Shown here: positions 17,301 to 26,337 of the stretch, piece by piece | Layout: the number at the start of each line of letters is the position of its first letter | Numbering within the stretch: position 1 is the stretch's first letter | Source of the DNA: Saprospiraceae bacterium | Lineage (GTDB): Bacteria; Bacteroidota; Bacteroidia; Chitinophagales; Saprospiraceae | DNA: 64,000 bases | Reading direction: 5' to 3' | Assembly (NCBI GenBank): GCA_016714985.1 | Contig: JADKBS010000014.1 | Coordinates: forward strand, 62,001-126,000 | Made by a program: the position numbers and the translations under genes | The notes under the pieces: generated by a model | Databases searched by the model: none | Seen by the model: the letters and a program-made list of their open reading frames with translations, nothing else | What the model was told of the DNA's origin: nothing

Positions 17301-19207
17301 ATGCAAGACCCACTCCACGAACTCCATTCCCTCCTCGACCTCCTGCGCCTCGAAAAGCAGAAGGACTTCGAGCAGTTCCAAGCCTATGTGCAGCGGCTGC
17401 CGCTGCCGGAACGGGTGGCGGAGGGCTATGCCTGGCACCCGGTGGAGGTGGATAAAACGGGGTTTACCTACGGCGAGCGGGCCTTCGTCACCGTGCAGCG
17501 CACCAAGGCGACGCTCGTGCCGCACCAGTTCAGGGCGGGGCAGCCGGTGCGGTTCTTTACGGCGGCGGCGGTGGACGACAAAAGGCCGGAGCAGTCGGGC
17601 GTCATCCACTCCATTGCCAAGGGCAAAATGAAAATCGTGCTGAACGCCAAGGACCTGCCCGACTGGGTCAACGCTGGCTCGCTGGGCGTGGACCTGGAGT
17701 TCGACGAGCGCAGCTATGTGGAGATGGAAAAGGCCATGAAGCGGGTGATGGAGGCCAAGCCCAACAGCCGTTTGGCGGAGCTGCGGGCCGTTTTGTTGGG
17801 ACAAAAACCCGCCCATTTCCAGGAGCTGCCCTATGTGGAAATCCCGAAGCTGAACGAGGCCCAGAACCGGGCCGTGAACGAAATCCTCGCCGCCTCCGAC
17901 GTGGCGGTGGTGCATGGCCCGCCTGGCACGGGCAAGACGACGACGCTGGTGCAGGCCATCCGGCAGCTTTGCAAGACGGAGAACACGGTGCTGGTCTGCG
18001 CCCCCAGCAACTCCGCCGCCGACCTGCTCACCGAGCGCCTCAGCGACGAGGGCTTGCAGGTGCTGCGCCTCGGCAACCTCTCACGGGTGGAGGACAGCAT
18101 CGTGCGGCACACGCTGGAGGCCCAGATTGCGGCGCACCCCGAAAGCAAGAACATCAAGAAGGTGCGGATAGAGGCGGCGGAGACGAGGCGGCAGGCGCAG
18201 CGTTTCAAGCGGCGCTTCGGGCAGGCCGACCGGGAGGAGCGCAACCACCTCTTCCGGCAGGCGGGCGAACTCAGCGGTTGGGCCAATCGGCTGGAAGACC
18301 TGCTGACGGAGCAAATCCTGGACTCGGCACAGGTCATCACTTGCACGCTCGTAGGCAGTACACACAAGGCGCTGGGCACCCGCCATTTCCGCACGGTGGT
18401 GATTGACGAGGCAGCGCAGGCATTGGAACCCGGCACCTGGATTCCCATCACCCGTGCGAGCAAGGTGGTGCTGGCGGGCGACCCTTTCCAGTTGCCACCT
18501 ACGGTGAAATCGGAGCAGGCCCGTCGGGCTGGGCTGTCCATCACGATGATTGAAAAATGTTTGCAACGCATCCCCCGCACAAGCCTGCTCACGGTGCAGT
18601 ACCGCATGAACCACCGCATCATGGAGTTCTCGAACCAATGGTTCTACCAAGGCAAACTGACCGCCGCCGAGGACGTTGCGGAGCATACCCTCGACATCGA
18701 GGCGCACGCCCCCGTGCTGTTCATTGACACGGCGGGCACGGGCTTCGAGGAACGATTTAACGAAAAAACGCAAAGCCGCTTCAATCCCGAAGAGTTCCAA
18801 TTGCTCTGCGAGCACCTGCTGCTGCTGCTCGCCGCCCACGAGGGCAAGGAACTGCCGAGCATCGCCCTCATCTCCCCGTACAAAGAGCAGGTGATGCACA
18901 TGCAAGATACCGTGGCCGAGGACAGCGCCTAAAGGATAAAGGCTTGGACATCAACACGATAGATGGCTTCCAAGGGCAGGAGCGGGACGTGGTCTATATC
19001 TCCCTCGTGCGCAGCAATGCCAAATGCGAAATCGGCTTCCTGACCGACTACCGCCGCATGAACGTGGCCATGACCCGTGCCAGGAAATTGCTCGTCATCG
19101 TGGGGGACAGCGGGACGGTGGGGGCGGATTTGTTTTACCAGGCGTTGTTGGAGTATTGCGAGACGCATGGGGGGTACCAGACGGCTTGGGAGTATATGAT
19201 GAAGTAG
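17301..19207 (+). pseudogene. SF1 DNA/RNA helicase (IGHMBP2/SMUBP-2-like), one-base frameshift
   Basis: About 635 residues once rejoined. Superfamily 1 motifs are all present: motif I HGPPGTGKTTTLVQ near residue 207, motif II VVIDEAAQALEPGTW, motif III LAGDPFQLPPTVKS, motif IV LLTVQYRMNHRIMEFSN; and, in the shifted frame after about 18930, motif V NTIDGFQGQERDVVYISLVRS and motif VI RRMNVAMTRARKLLVIVGD. The N-terminal RNA/DNA-binding barrel is about 1-150. The shift is one missing base near GACAGCGCCTAAAGG (18923-18937). Helicases of this type unwind DNA or RNA 5' to 3' and appear in both repair and defence loci. Confidence 0.85.
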
Positions 19208-19273
19208 CGTCGGTTTTAGCCGGCGTCGGGAAGTAAGCCCAAATGCCAGCGGTGAGGTAGCGGTCAAGCAAGG

Positions 19274-20164
19274 TTATTGCCCCAAGCCTAAATCCTTCTT
19301 CAGCAGTATTTGGTGAGCGGTCCTCACCTCGTAGGTGCGAACGGACTCCCTAAAACCCCTCAAAAACCAATGGCGCTGAATTGTCTCATAATCGGATTTA
19401 CTGACGCTAAGGTAAACCGTTGAATCGGTCAGGCTTTTCCCTTGTTCCAACAAGAAAACCTCATCTGGCAGGTGGGTGCTGGCATTGAACCTAATCCCGG
19501 GGTATTCCTTCAATTCAAAGCTCATGAAGCCATTCGGCCCGTAGTCCCTTTTGCGCTGCTTACCGTGGCCTTCCTTGTAAACCCCCGACACTTCCACGGT
19601 TTCCCCTGCCTTAAATGGGAACTGCGCCCTGAAAAAACCATCGCATTCCCGATAGTAAAGGCCCCCAAAAACAGATAAAGCGATAATTATGACCAACCAT
19701 ATAGTGCCCCACCAACTAAAGCCGGAACTACAGCCTTCTGCTTCTACTACGGGTTTTTTCACCTTCAACCATTCCAATAATTCAAGATACCCAGGCTGTT
19801 TTTTTACACTGACCAGCTTATCCTTCATATCCATATAAACATTGATGGTTTCCCATGATTCGTGCAAAGTGAATCCGCTAATCCTATCGAAAGGAATCTC
19901 CCTGCGCCTGCCCAATCGTCTTCTATATACGATGGCCTTTCTCTCCATATCGATTTTAACAACGAAGCATGGGTATGTCCGATAAAACAGTATTGGCAGG
20001 GCAAATAACAGCGTTTTCAGCAGGAAGACCATTTCCATTTCTTCATAATTGAATAATAGCAATGTCGCCAGCAAAAGGTAAAGCCCCAAGATGAAAAAAA
20101 ATGAATCGGAGATGGTCGAAAGCCACCACTTCAACTCCGCTTTTGAAAGGTTGATTTTCTGCAT
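19274..20164 (-). CDS. Membrane protein with PH-like domain, unknown function
   Basis: 296 residues not assigned to a named family. Two N-terminal helices (FFFILGLYLLLATLLLF, FLLKTLLFALPILFY) precede a short cytoplasmic PH-like segment (KAIVYRRRLGRRREIPFDRISGFTL). A third helix (IWLVIIIALSVFGGLYY) is followed by a C-terminal domain of about 130 residues, beta-rich and probably extracytoplasmic (FPFKAGETVEVSGVYKEG). It lies between the helicase and the DUF4276 gene and is convergent with the helicase. Its role in the accessory block is unknown. Confidence 0.6.
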   Translation of the reverse strand: MQKINLSKAELKWWLSTISDSFFFILGLYLLLATLLLFNYEEMEMVFLLKTLLFALPILFYRTYPCFVVKIDMERKAIVYRRRLGRRREIPFDRISGFTLHESWETINVYMDMKDKLVSVKKQPGYLELLEWLKVKKPVVEAEGCSSGFSWWGTIWLVIIIALSVFGGLYYRECDGFFRAQFPFKAGETVEVSGVYKEGHGKQRKRDYGPNGFMSFELKEYPGIRFNASTHLPDEVFLLEQGKSLTDSTVYLSVSKSDYETIQRHWFLRGFRESVRTYEVRTAHQILLKKDLGLGQ

Positions 20165-20355
20165 GGCTCAAATTTAGGATAAAACCGTTGGCACAAGGAT
20201 GGAAGTGCCGATTTTGCTTTTGTTTAACATCGGTTCCTATTTAGGGATGTCCCTTCTGGAAAAACACCTTATATTTTGCCGTTGCGGCAATTGTGTTGCT
20301 TGGTTTTTCATCGGGAACACCTTGTAGAACGTCTCGAAATCGTCGCTGCGGAGGT

Positions 20356-21015
20356 CTATAACTTTGAACCAAGGTGCTCTATGGTTCGGATAAAGCTATC
20401 AAAATGGGGGCACGCTTGCCTGATTTTACCAAGCCCAATGTCTTTGGCGATGATTATGCCGTCCTCCACTTTGTCATAGCGTTTGTTGGTGACTGCCTCT
20501 AATCGTTTTGAAGGAGCCGTCAATGGGCTATCGTTGATGTGTTCAGGTGTTTCGAAGGCATTGCGGATAGCTTCAAAACTGCCTTTGGGAATAGGCAAAT
20601 CCAAACTTAGCCAATCTTCCATCATCTGAGTGTCAGAAAACAGCAGTGCCTCGAATTCATGCAATTGAAAATATGGGATAAACTTGTGGTTGTGAAGGTT
20701 TGGGGACGAAAGCACATCCTGCTTCACTGCATTTTCGATGGCCAATACTTTCTCTACTGGGGCCAAATGCTTACTATCCTTGTAACCTGGGTATTTTTTT
20801 GACATTCCGTACAAATCAACCAAAGTAGTGAGGTAGGCATCTTGGTCGTTGTTCAACCACTCAATAATATTGTACTTCAAACGACCATAAGTAAAGCCAC
20901 CATCCAAACTGCTGCCAGAAACAACTATTTCTCTTTCAATAAAGTGAGGGTAAAGGATACGTGACACAAAGAGTTTCTCGGTAATTCCTTCACACAGGAC
21001 ATTGACTCGTATCAT
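20356..21015 (-). CDS. DUF4276 (TOPRIM-like) protein, partner of AAA ATPase
   Basis: 219 residues. The start (MIRVNVLCEGITEKLFVSRIL) is chosen because its ATG overlaps the ATPase stop codon (ATGA) and is preceded by GGAGGAAAC, one of few good ribosome-binding sites in the window. The N-terminal CEGITEKLFV (acidic Glu) and YLTTLVDLYGM (Asp) match the metal-binding acid positions of TOPRIM domains, and FQLHEFEALLFSD is the conserved DUF4276 core. TOPRIM partners of AAA ATPases often act as nucleases. By analogy with PARIS (AriA/AriB) and OLD-type pairs it may be a toxic effector released or activated by the ATPase. Confidence 0.8.
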   Translation of the reverse strand: MIRVNVLCEGITEKLFVSRILYPHFIEREIVVSGSSLDGGFTYGRLKYNIIEWLNNDQDAYLTTLVDLYGMSKKYPGYKDSKHLAPVEKVLAIENAVKQDVLSSPNLHNHKFIPYFQLHEFEALLFSDTQMMEDWLSLDLPIPKGSFEAIRNAFETPEHINDSPLTAPSKRLEAVTNKRYDKVEDGIIIAKDIGLGKIRQACPHFDSFIRTIEHLGSKL

Positions 21016-22106
21016 AGGTTTCCTCCAATTAAGTTTTTTTGCCAAATTTCCCCAAGCGAGTACTCATCAATCCATTTTTCCAATTTTTCCTCGTCAAGCC
21101 GGGTAAAGAAAGAAGCACCGTTTTTATGCTCCACGACAATAATATCGTTCGCCTCAAACTCGGAAACCAAGTTGGGTGATTGGGTGGAGACAATAAGCTG
21201 TGCAGCATGTGAAGCCTTCCTGAACAACCCAGCAAGTATTTGAATAGCCATTGGATGAAGGCCCAATTCCGGTTCATCCAATAGTATCAAGCTCGGCAGT
21301 TTGGGTTGAAGCAGCAAAGTGGCAAGGCAAATAAACCGTAAAGAGCCATCAGATAAGTCATCGGCAGTAAACTCCATGTCGGAATGGATATCCGTCCATC
21401 TCAATAGAATCGTATCATTGTTTTCAGCATCAGGAAGCAGGTAAAAGTCTTTGAAAAAAGGAACAACCAACTGCACCGTCTTGACAATCCGCTGGTAATG
21501 CATGGGGTGCTGTTTTAGCATAAGAAACAAAAAAGCAGCAAGGTTTGAGGCATCTTCCCGTAGGTAGTCAGCATCTGTAATTTTACCCTTTTTCTTTACC
21601 AAAGCGGAGTCGCTGGTATCGTGAAAATGATATACACGCCATGTCTTGAGTATATCGTAAACGTATTTTCCAACGCCCCATCCTTTCTGGCGTGTGTATT
21701 CGGCCAAGTCAGATTCAATTACGGTTCTATTAATGTTTTCAGAGTATCGTTTGCTAGGTTTTGTGTCTAATCCCACGAACTCCTCCTCAAATAGCAGTTT
21801 ATCTCCTTGGCCGGGCACTAATCGAAAAGCATAGTGATTTGGTGAAACATCGATGTCAACAAAAAGCCGTTGAGTTACCTTTGACCCATAATGAAGCATC
21901 TTGTTCGCTCCTCCTTTGCGGGCTACGAAAACCTGCATACGCTCCTCTACAAGCTCACGAATGAACTTGAAGAGGCCGATAAAATTGGATTTGCCCACGC
22001 CATTCGCTCCAATCAGCACGTTCAGGTTGTTCATTGGCAAATCCAATTCCTTGATGGACTTGAAGCCTAATACCTTGATATTATTTAACCGATGTGTTCT
22101 TTCCAT
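21012..22106 (-). CDS. AAA_21/AAA_15-type ABC-like ATPase, defence-associated
   Basis: 364 residues from ATG 22106 (MERTHRLNNIKVLGFKSIKEL). It has an ABC/SMC-like layout: Walker A LIGANGVGKSNFIGLFKF near residue 30, a long middle insertion, signature-like DDLSDGSLRFICLATLL, Walker B SLILLDEPELGLHP, and a His-containing H-loop region (AAQLIVSTQSPNLVSEF). This is the SbcC/RecF-like class shared by OLD, PARIS and retron or Lit-type abortive-infection systems. It is translationally coupled to the DUF4276 gene. Together they form a compact two-gene module with no other partner on the strand. Confidence 0.85.
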   Translation of the reverse strand: MERTHRLNNIKVLGFKSIKELDLPMNNLNVLIGANGVGKSNFIGLFKFIRELVEERMQVFVARKGGANKMLHYGSKVTQRLFVDIDVSPNHYAFRLVPGQGDKLLFEEEFVGLDTKPSKRYSENINRTVIESDLAEYTRQKGWGVGKYVYDILKTWRVYHFHDTSDSALVKKKGKITDADYLREDASNLAAFLFLMLKQHPMHYQRIVKTVQLVVPFFKDFYLLPDAENNDTILLRWTDIHSDMEFTADDLSDGSLRFICLATLLLQPKLPSLILLDEPELGLHPMAIQILAGLFRKASHAAQLIVSTQSPNLVSEFEANDIIVVEHKNGASFFTRLDEEKLEKWIDEYSLGEIWQKNLIGGNL

Positions 22107-22268
22107 TTTTTGCAAACAAAAAATTTTAGCAAAGTAACTGCTTTTTGAATAATGAAGGTTCAACACAGGGTAAACAAGCACCCTGATTTTTTCCAAATAA
22201 ACACCTCCGGCAAGGTTCTTTTTCAAGAAAAATCAGAGATTTGACTCCCGCAAACGATTTAACTTACT

Positions 22269-22904
22269 ATGGAAAACACCTTCACCACCAAACTCCGCTA
22301 CCGGGGCCGCCTCCGAACCCCCGCCGAGGTGCACGCCCTCATCCATGAAACCGAGGACATCTGCCGCACCAATGGATGGAAGTACCACCTTTGGGACAAG
22401 GACTGGGCTAAGCCCGCCTCCCTTCACATGGAAGCATCGGATAAAGGGCTAAACTTCAAGGGCCATGCCCCGCTCAAAGGCATCAACTTTAGCGTTGGTC
22501 AGTCCGAGAGCGTCTGGCTCACCTTCACGCCCGATGGCATCCTGCATTCCTTGATGACCCTCGCCGAACCTGACTTCACGGGCGACGACGTGGACATGCC
22601 CTGGGAGCGGGTAAAAACTTGCTACGACGGGCCTGCCACGCACCTCGCCTTATGCAAGCTGTTCCGCTACCTCGCCGACAAATACTTCGACGTGTTCGAG
22701 GTGATGGACGAGTCGGGCTACTGGGCGCATGGCGACGATGCCCGGTTCACGAATTGGTTGGAGGATATAGTCCGCAGCTTCCAGCAATTTCAAGCGGAAT
22801 TGGACGCATTGGCAGAAGACGACAGCCTTAGCCCATCAGAGCACCGCAAGCGGATGCGGCAACTGCTGGATGGGTATGGGGATAAGTTCCGGGTGGGAGA
22901 ATAA
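22269..22904 (+). CDS. Hypothetical protein, no family recognised
   Basis: 211 residues, soluble, mixed alpha/beta, no signal peptide or membrane helix. Tryptophan-rich segments occur (WKYHLWDKDWAKPASLHM, DVDMPWERVKT), and the C-terminal 70 residues are helical and charged (DIVRSFQQFQAELDALAED ... HRKRMRQLL). I do not recognise the family. It is divergent from the AAA-DUF4276 pair (about 160 bp between starts) and is followed by the WG-repeat genes. Codon use is like that of the neighbours. Confidence 0.65.
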   Translation: MENTFTTKLRYRGRLRTPAEVHALIHETEDICRTNGWKYHLWDKDWAKPASLHMEASDKGLNFKGHAPLKGINFSVGQSESVWLTFTPDGILHSLMTLAEPDFTGDDVDMPWERVKTCYDGPATHLALCKLFRYLADKYFDVFEVMDESGYWAHGDDARFTNWLEDIVRSFQQFQAELDALAEDDSLSPSEHRKRMRQLLDGYGDKFRVGE

Positions 22905-23033
22905 GGCAATCCAAGCCCTTACCCCTCTCGTGAATTTGAATGGACAAAATTCGGGTAGGGCAAATAATCGGCCTTAGTGCCACGCACATTTGAGATATTT
23001 GCCCAAAATTATCAACCCATTTTTCCAAAAATC

Positions 23034-24704
23034 ATGAAGAAAATAGCCCTGCTGTACTGCCTATTCTCATTTTTTTTCAACGAAAAAAATACTGCTCAGG
23101 CCCAGCCCCAACTCCATGCCCAAGGCCGCTTCGTGGGCTACAAGGACTCTACCGGCCAGTGGCTCGTCCCACCTCAGTTCATTTCCATCGAGGAGCCTTA
23201 CTCCAACCGGATGGTCGTGCAGGACGGCACAAAAAACTACGGACTCATCAACGGAAAGGGTGAGTTCATCATCCGCTGCGAGTACCAGCAACTGGAAAAA
23301 CAAAAAATGCGGGACAGCACCCGGCTGTTCCTCGGCGGGTATTTGGCTTCAAAAAACGGGCTGTGGGGACTCGTGGACACGCTCGGCCAAGCCATCGTGC
23401 CGGTGGAGTTCGAGACGGGCAAATGGCTCAACAAGTCCACCCTCTATTTTTACCGAAGGGGACGGCAACTGGCGTTGGACGACAAGGGCAAAACGCTTTT
23501 TGAGGGCGACTACCAGTACGCCGAAATGAACAGTGCGCCCCAGCTCAATACATGGTACTTCGTGGCCATGAAGGACGACAAGATGGGCCTCATTGACTGG
23601 GACCACAACATCGTCCTGCCCTTCGAGCACGAGGCGGTGGTCGTCTGGCCGGGCAATCGGGTGCAGTGCAGGCACTACGGGGGGCGGTATAGCATGACGG
23701 ATATGCAGGGAAAAGAAATACTGCCCGCCCGTTTCAAGTACCTGAAATTTGCCGGGTACGGCTTCGTCATGGCCACCGATTTCGAGACCGGAAAATCCGG
23801 CTTCGTGGACACGGCTGGCACGGTGCGGCTGCCCTTGGACTTTGCCGACTGCGGGCTGGTCAGCAATGGCGTACTGGGCAGCGGGCATTATTTCAAAGCG
23901 GCAAAAACGAAAGAAATGGCCCTGTTCGACCCTGCGGGCAAGCAGATGACGGATTTTTTGTACAAAGACCTGACCTGCAGCAGTTATGCCCCGACCCTGT
24001 TTTTTGCGCAGCGGCCCGACAAGAAATTCATCCTACTCGACACATTGGGAAAGCCACTGCCCGCACCGCCAGTGGATGGCTTGAGCGCCCAGTTCACCGC
24101 CATTGGTGTCCGAAACGGCAAGCTCCACGGCCTGTTCACGTCCGATGGCCGCCGAGTGACGGACATCAAGTACGACGCTGCCTACGGCATGGTATCCAAA
24201 GCGGAAATCGCCCAACTGACCGCCGAGCATGACCTGCAACCACCCGTGACCGTCATCGGCCATGCGACACTCGGCAACCAAAAATTCTTCATCACCAGCG
24301 ACGGGCGGGAACTGCCGCCACCCAGTAAGCCTAAGCAGGATGCCAAGCCTTCGGAAGCCTTGGATGGAAAAATGAATGGCGACGAACCAATACCAACGCC
24401 TGAAATCGCTCCCGAATTCCCCGGCGGGGAAAGCGCCAAACTGGCCTTCATCACCAATAACCTCCGTTACCCCGTCATGGCCAAAGAGAATGGCGTGCAG
24501 GGCATGGCCGTGGTGCAGTTCGTGGTGGAGCGGGACGGCAGCATCACCAACGTCCAGTTGGCCCGTGACCTCGGCAACGGCTGCGGACAAGAGGCCCTGC
24601 GCCTCGTGCAGAAAATGCCCAAATGGACGCCGGGCCGTGACAAGGGACAACCAGTGCGGGTGCTGGTGACGCTGCCTGTTCGGTTTAAATTGGAGGGGAA
24701 TTGA
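23034..24704 (+). CDS. Secreted WG-repeat protein with TonB C-terminal domain (1 of 3)
   Basis: 556 residues from ATG 23034, with a signal peptide (MKKIALLYCLFSFFFNEKNTAQAQ). The mature part has about 8-9 WG-type repeats, each with a G[FL][IV]D-core and ending in a [IV][IV][PL]P-like turn (GLWGLVDTLGQAIVPVEFE, MGLIDWDHNIVLPFEHE, SGFVDTAGTVRLPLDF). After a Lys/Pro linker comes a TonB C-terminal fold (APEFPGGESAKLAFI, NGVQGMAVVQFVVERDGSITNVQL, MPKWTPGRDKGQPV). No N-terminal anchor other than the signal is present, so it is not a standard TonB. It is the first of three tandem paralogues. Confidence 0.85.
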   Translation: MKKIALLYCLFSFFFNEKNTAQAQPQLHAQGRFVGYKDSTGQWLVPPQFISIEEPYSNRMVVQDGTKNYGLINGKGEFIIRCEYQQLEKQKMRDSTRLFLGGYLASKNGLWGLVDTLGQAIVPVEFETGKWLNKSTLYFYRRGRQLALDDKGKTLFEGDYQYAEMNSAPQLNTWYFVAMKDDKMGLIDWDHNIVLPFEHEAVVVWPGNRVQCRHYGGRYSMTDMQGKEILPARFKYLKFAGYGFVMATDFETGKSGFVDTAGTVRLPLDFADCGLVSNGVLGSGHYFKAAKTKEMALFDPAGKQMTDFLYKDLTCSSYAPTLFFAQRPDKKFILLDTLGKPLPAPPVDGLSAQFTAIGVRNGKLHGLFTSDGRRVTDIKYDAAYGMVSKAEIAQLTAEHDLQPPVTVIGHATLGNQKFFITSDGRELPPPSKPKQDAKPSEALDGKMNGDEPIPTPEIAPEFPGGESAKLAFITNNLRYPVMAKENGVQGMAVVQFVVERDGSITNVQLARDLGNGCGQEALRLVQKMPKWTPGRDKGQPVRVLVTLPVRFKLEGN

Positions 24705-24741
24705 TAACGTCGGGGAGGCTTGAAACCTCCCCGATGTTATC
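24703..24741. terminator. Inverted repeat between WG genes
   Basis: The arms GATAACGTCGGGGAGG (24703-24718) and CCTCCCCGATGTTATC (24726-24741) pair with one mismatch around CTTGAAA. It overlaps the stop of the first WG gene. It lacks a long U run, so it may be an attenuator or processing hairpin rather than a full terminator. Confidence 0.55.
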
Positions 24742-24760
24742 GAACTTAAATCACAACCTC

Positions 24761-26290
24761 GTGAAAAAACAACTCTTAAGCTCCCTCCTCTGCGCTGCGA
24801 TATTGGCGTGCGCCAGCGCCCAAAGCCCCAGTTATGCGCCGTTTTACCCCTTTTCTTTTCAGGGAAAATGGGGCGTCGTCGGGCCGGGGCGCACGGTCGT
24901 TTTTGAGCCGCAGTGCGAGCAAATCGGGCTTTTTGATTGGCAAAGGGAGGACGGCCAGCATTCCCAGTTTGCCATTGCGAAGCAGGACAACAAATACGGC
25001 ATACTGAATGAAGAAATGGAATGGAAGGTACCAGCGAAGTACGACAGCATTGCCGTTTTGTTGTACCATAAACCCGGCCCAGTTTGGTTCAAATTCAAGC
25101 AGGACGGGCAGTGGGGCATCCTGACCTGGAAGATGGGAAGGGTGAGTGTGAGTACTTACTCCGCTTTTCCACAGTTTGACGAAATAGCTGCGGCGCCCTA
25201 CCAGAAAGATATGGCCATCGTCAAAAAAGACGGGAAATACGGTGCTTTAAAACTGGACCAATGGAAGCCAATCTTGCCCTTGGAATACGAAGAGCTGTCC
25301 GTTGATTTTTATTTTTTTGAACTCAATGCGATGGGCAGCACACTCGGCCCTTGGTTCAAGGCCAGCCAAGGGAGCAGCACCGCCTATTTCAACCTCGACG
25401 GCAGCCCAAAAACCGGGAAGCCGCTTACCAAGGAAGCCATGAAGGCGAGGGTAGATTTGGAATTGGGCGTGGGGCTGGGCGGCTCCAAGCCCATCAACTA
25501 CCACAGCCGTTCCCGTCCGCTCGGACAAGGGAAATGGCAGGTGGAAATCTACCCCGACAACCAGCCCGACAAGGTTCAGCTCTCGACCGAGGTGAGCGGC
25601 CCCGATTCCATCGTCCGGGCCAAAGGACTTGGCTGGCCGCCCAAGTCCTTTGGGCATATCGTGGCGAAAAAGGACGGCCTCATGGGCGTCATCAACTACA
25701 AGGGCGAGGCCATGACGGGCTATATTTACGATGAAATAGCGGGGAACATCGTGCGGCGCAATGGGCTGGTCGGCATGCTCAACAGCAATTTCGACCAGGT
25801 CGTGCCGCCTGTTTTCAGCAAAATCGAGCGGGTGTCGGATGCGCTGTACCTCGTCGAGCACCCAGCGGGCTACACGGGCTACCTTGCGGGCGATTCGCTC
25901 TACCTGCCGCAATCACTGCCCATCGCTTACCCGCCCCGCAGCGTGCCTTACCCCATTTCCGATAGCGACAAAGTGGAATATACCATAGACCCTTCCGGTC
26001 TTGCCGCATTCCCCGGCGGCAGGAAAGCGATGCTTGATTTTTTTGAAAAAAACAGCCAGATACCGCTTACCATTGTGCCCCCACAAGGGAGTTACGGTGC
26101 CTCAGAGGTCCGGTTTATCGTAGAAAAAGACGGAAGCCTCAGCGGCTATGAGCTATACATGGTCTCCAATGCCCAAAAAGCGGAACTCGACCGCTTGTTC
26201 GAAGCCATGCCCCGGCCTTGGAAGCCCGCCGTTTCCAATGGGCATATCGTGCGGTGGGCAACGACGGTTTATCTGAGGTTTTTAGAGTAG
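24761..26290 (+). CDS. Secreted WG-repeat protein with degenerate TonB-like C-terminus (2 of 3)
   Basis: 509 residues if translation starts at the GTG at 24761. I prefer that to ATG 24701 or 24734, because a proper signal peptide follows directly (VKKQLLSSLLCAAILACASAQ) and the upstream ATGs lie in or before the hairpin. Repeats such as QGKWGVVGPGRTVVFEP and DNKYGILNEEMEWKVPAKYD match the WG pattern, fewer than in its neighbours. The C-terminal 100 residues (LAAFPGGRKAMLDFFEKN, EVRFIVEKDGSLSGYELYM) retain a TonB-like fold. Probably periplasmic or surface; role unknown. Confidence 0.78.
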   Translation: MKKQLLSSLLCAAILACASAQSPSYAPFYPFSFQGKWGVVGPGRTVVFEPQCEQIGLFDWQREDGQHSQFAIAKQDNKYGILNEEMEWKVPAKYDSIAVLLYHKPGPVWFKFKQDGQWGILTWKMGRVSVSTYSAFPQFDEIAAAPYQKDMAIVKKDGKYGALKLDQWKPILPLEYEELSVDFYFFELNAMGSTLGPWFKASQGSSTAYFNLDGSPKTGKPLTKEAMKARVDLELGVGLGGSKPINYHSRSRPLGQGKWQVEIYPDNQPDKVQLSTEVSGPDSIVRAKGLGWPPKSFGHIVAKKDGLMGVINYKGEAMTGYIYDEIAGNIVRRNGLVGMLNSNFDQVVPPVFSKIERVSDALYLVEHPAGYTGYLAGDSLYLPQSLPIAYPPRSVPYPISDSDKVEYTIDPSGLAAFPGGRKAMLDFFEKNSQIPLTIVPPQGSYGASEVRFIVEKDGSLSGYELYMVSNAQKAELDRLFEAMPRPWKPAVSNGHIVRWATTVYLRFLE

Positions 26291-26337
26291 TATTGCTGCT
26301 TCTCCGACCTTAAAACTAAAATCTAAATCTATAAAAA

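Noticed and set aside
17831..18905. Two long frames antisense to the helicase gene (263 and 274 codons)
   Set aside because: Helicase motifs I-IV lie on the plus strand here; the antisense frames are shadows.
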